NCBI GenBank assembly: GCA_007125255.1
Contig: SLDM01000020.1
Coordinates: 1 to 5,320, forward strand
Direction of reading: 5' to 3'
Length of the DNA stretch: 5,320 bases
From: Phycisphaerales bacterium
GTDB lineage: Bacteria > Planctomycetota > Phycisphaerae > Phycisphaerales > SM1A02
The notes beneath the pieces were generated by a model. That model ran no database searches, was not told the origin of the DNA, and saw only the letters and a list, made by a program, of their open reading frames with translations. This document shows positions 5,084 through 5,320 of the stretch, piece by piece (positions within the stretch are counted from its first letter, which is position 1; each line of letters begins with the position of its first letter). The translations under genes and the position numbers were made by a program.

Positions 5084-5320
5084 ATGCGCTACCTCGCAAT
5101 TGATCTCGGCGACAAGCGAACCGGCCTGGCAGTAGGCGATGACATGACCCAGCTGGTCTCCCCGGCCGGTTCGATCGAACAGCCGCGCGGGAATCGTTTT
5201 GACGAGGCGCTCGACCGCGCGATCGAACTGCATCGCCCCGCGGCGCTCGTCATCGGCATGCCGTACAACATGGATGGCAGCGAAGGACCTCGCGCCAAGC
5301 TCGTTCGGGCGTTCGGCGAA
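5084..5320 (+). CDS. ruvX: RuvX/YqgF Holliday-junction resolvase-like protein (5' part, cut by window end)
   Basis: The first 79 residues of a YqgF/RuvX protein are visible, with no stop before the window edge; the family is usually about 140-150 residues, so roughly half is missing. RuvX has an RNase-H-like fold. It is annotated as a putative Holliday-junction resolvase and linked in E. coli to 16S rRNA 5'-end processing. Diagnostic motifs are YLAIDLGDKRTGLAVGD (residues 3-19; D7 is the expected first catalytic acid) and LVIGMPYNMDGSEGPRAK (residues 55-72), the family's second hallmark. The start is fixed by the family's N-terminal pattern, a few residues before the D-x-G-x-KR motif. There is no Shine-Dalgarno; an 8-bp tandem repeat occupies that place. 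It follows manC by 71 bp on the same strand. Confidence 0.93.
   Translation, partial: MRYLAIDLGDKRTGLAVGDDMTQLVSPAGSIEQPRGNRFDEALDRAIELHRPAALVIGMPYNMDGSEGPRAKLVRAFGE

Overview
The window looks like part of a planctomycete chromosome, most likely class Phycisphaerae. The evidence is high GC content, a secreted Cys-rich protein ending in a dockerin-type calcium-loop pair of the kind common in that group, a TPR plus beta-lactamase-like secreted protein, and mixed ribosome-binding signals: three genes have a Shine-Dalgarno sequence and two have none. This assignment rests on recalled family resemblance, not on a search.

Layout: two genes lie on the minus strand. The first (about 1-696) encodes a small exported protein with two 59-residue-period Cys-rich modules and a C-terminal dockerin. 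The second (about 1198-2760) encodes an exported TPR protein fused to a serine-hydrolase (class C beta-lactamase/PBP-like) domain that appears to have lost its catalytic residues. A stretch of about 500 bp without a gene separates them; it holds a perfect 8-bp inverted repeat and a 6-bp hairpin. A divergent intergenic region of about 240 bp (2761-3003) carries a 12-bp imperfect inverted repeat and two hairpins.

Three plus-strand genes follow. They are an unrecognised four-helix membrane protein (3004-3885), a mannose-1-phosphate guanylyltransferase ManC (3933-5012) and the 5' end of ruvX/yqgF (from 5084, cut by the window edge). manC has no Shine-Dalgarno sequence, but a TACAAT hexamer ends 7 nt before its ATG, as expected for a leaderless transcript. 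The ruvX leader is a pyrimidine-rich stretch containing four tandem 8-bp repeats that end 4 nt before the start codon.

Functional picture: ManC makes GDP-mannose for surface glycans or exopolysaccharide, and RuvX is a housekeeping RNase-H-fold protein. The two minus-strand products are envelope or secreted proteins. No pathway clearly joins all five genes, and I see no mobile element, CRISPR array, tRNA or rRNA. The most interesting points are the decayed hydrolase active site, the leaderless signal at manC, the tandem repeats at ruvX, and the palindromes around the 5' end of the TPR/hydrolase gene.
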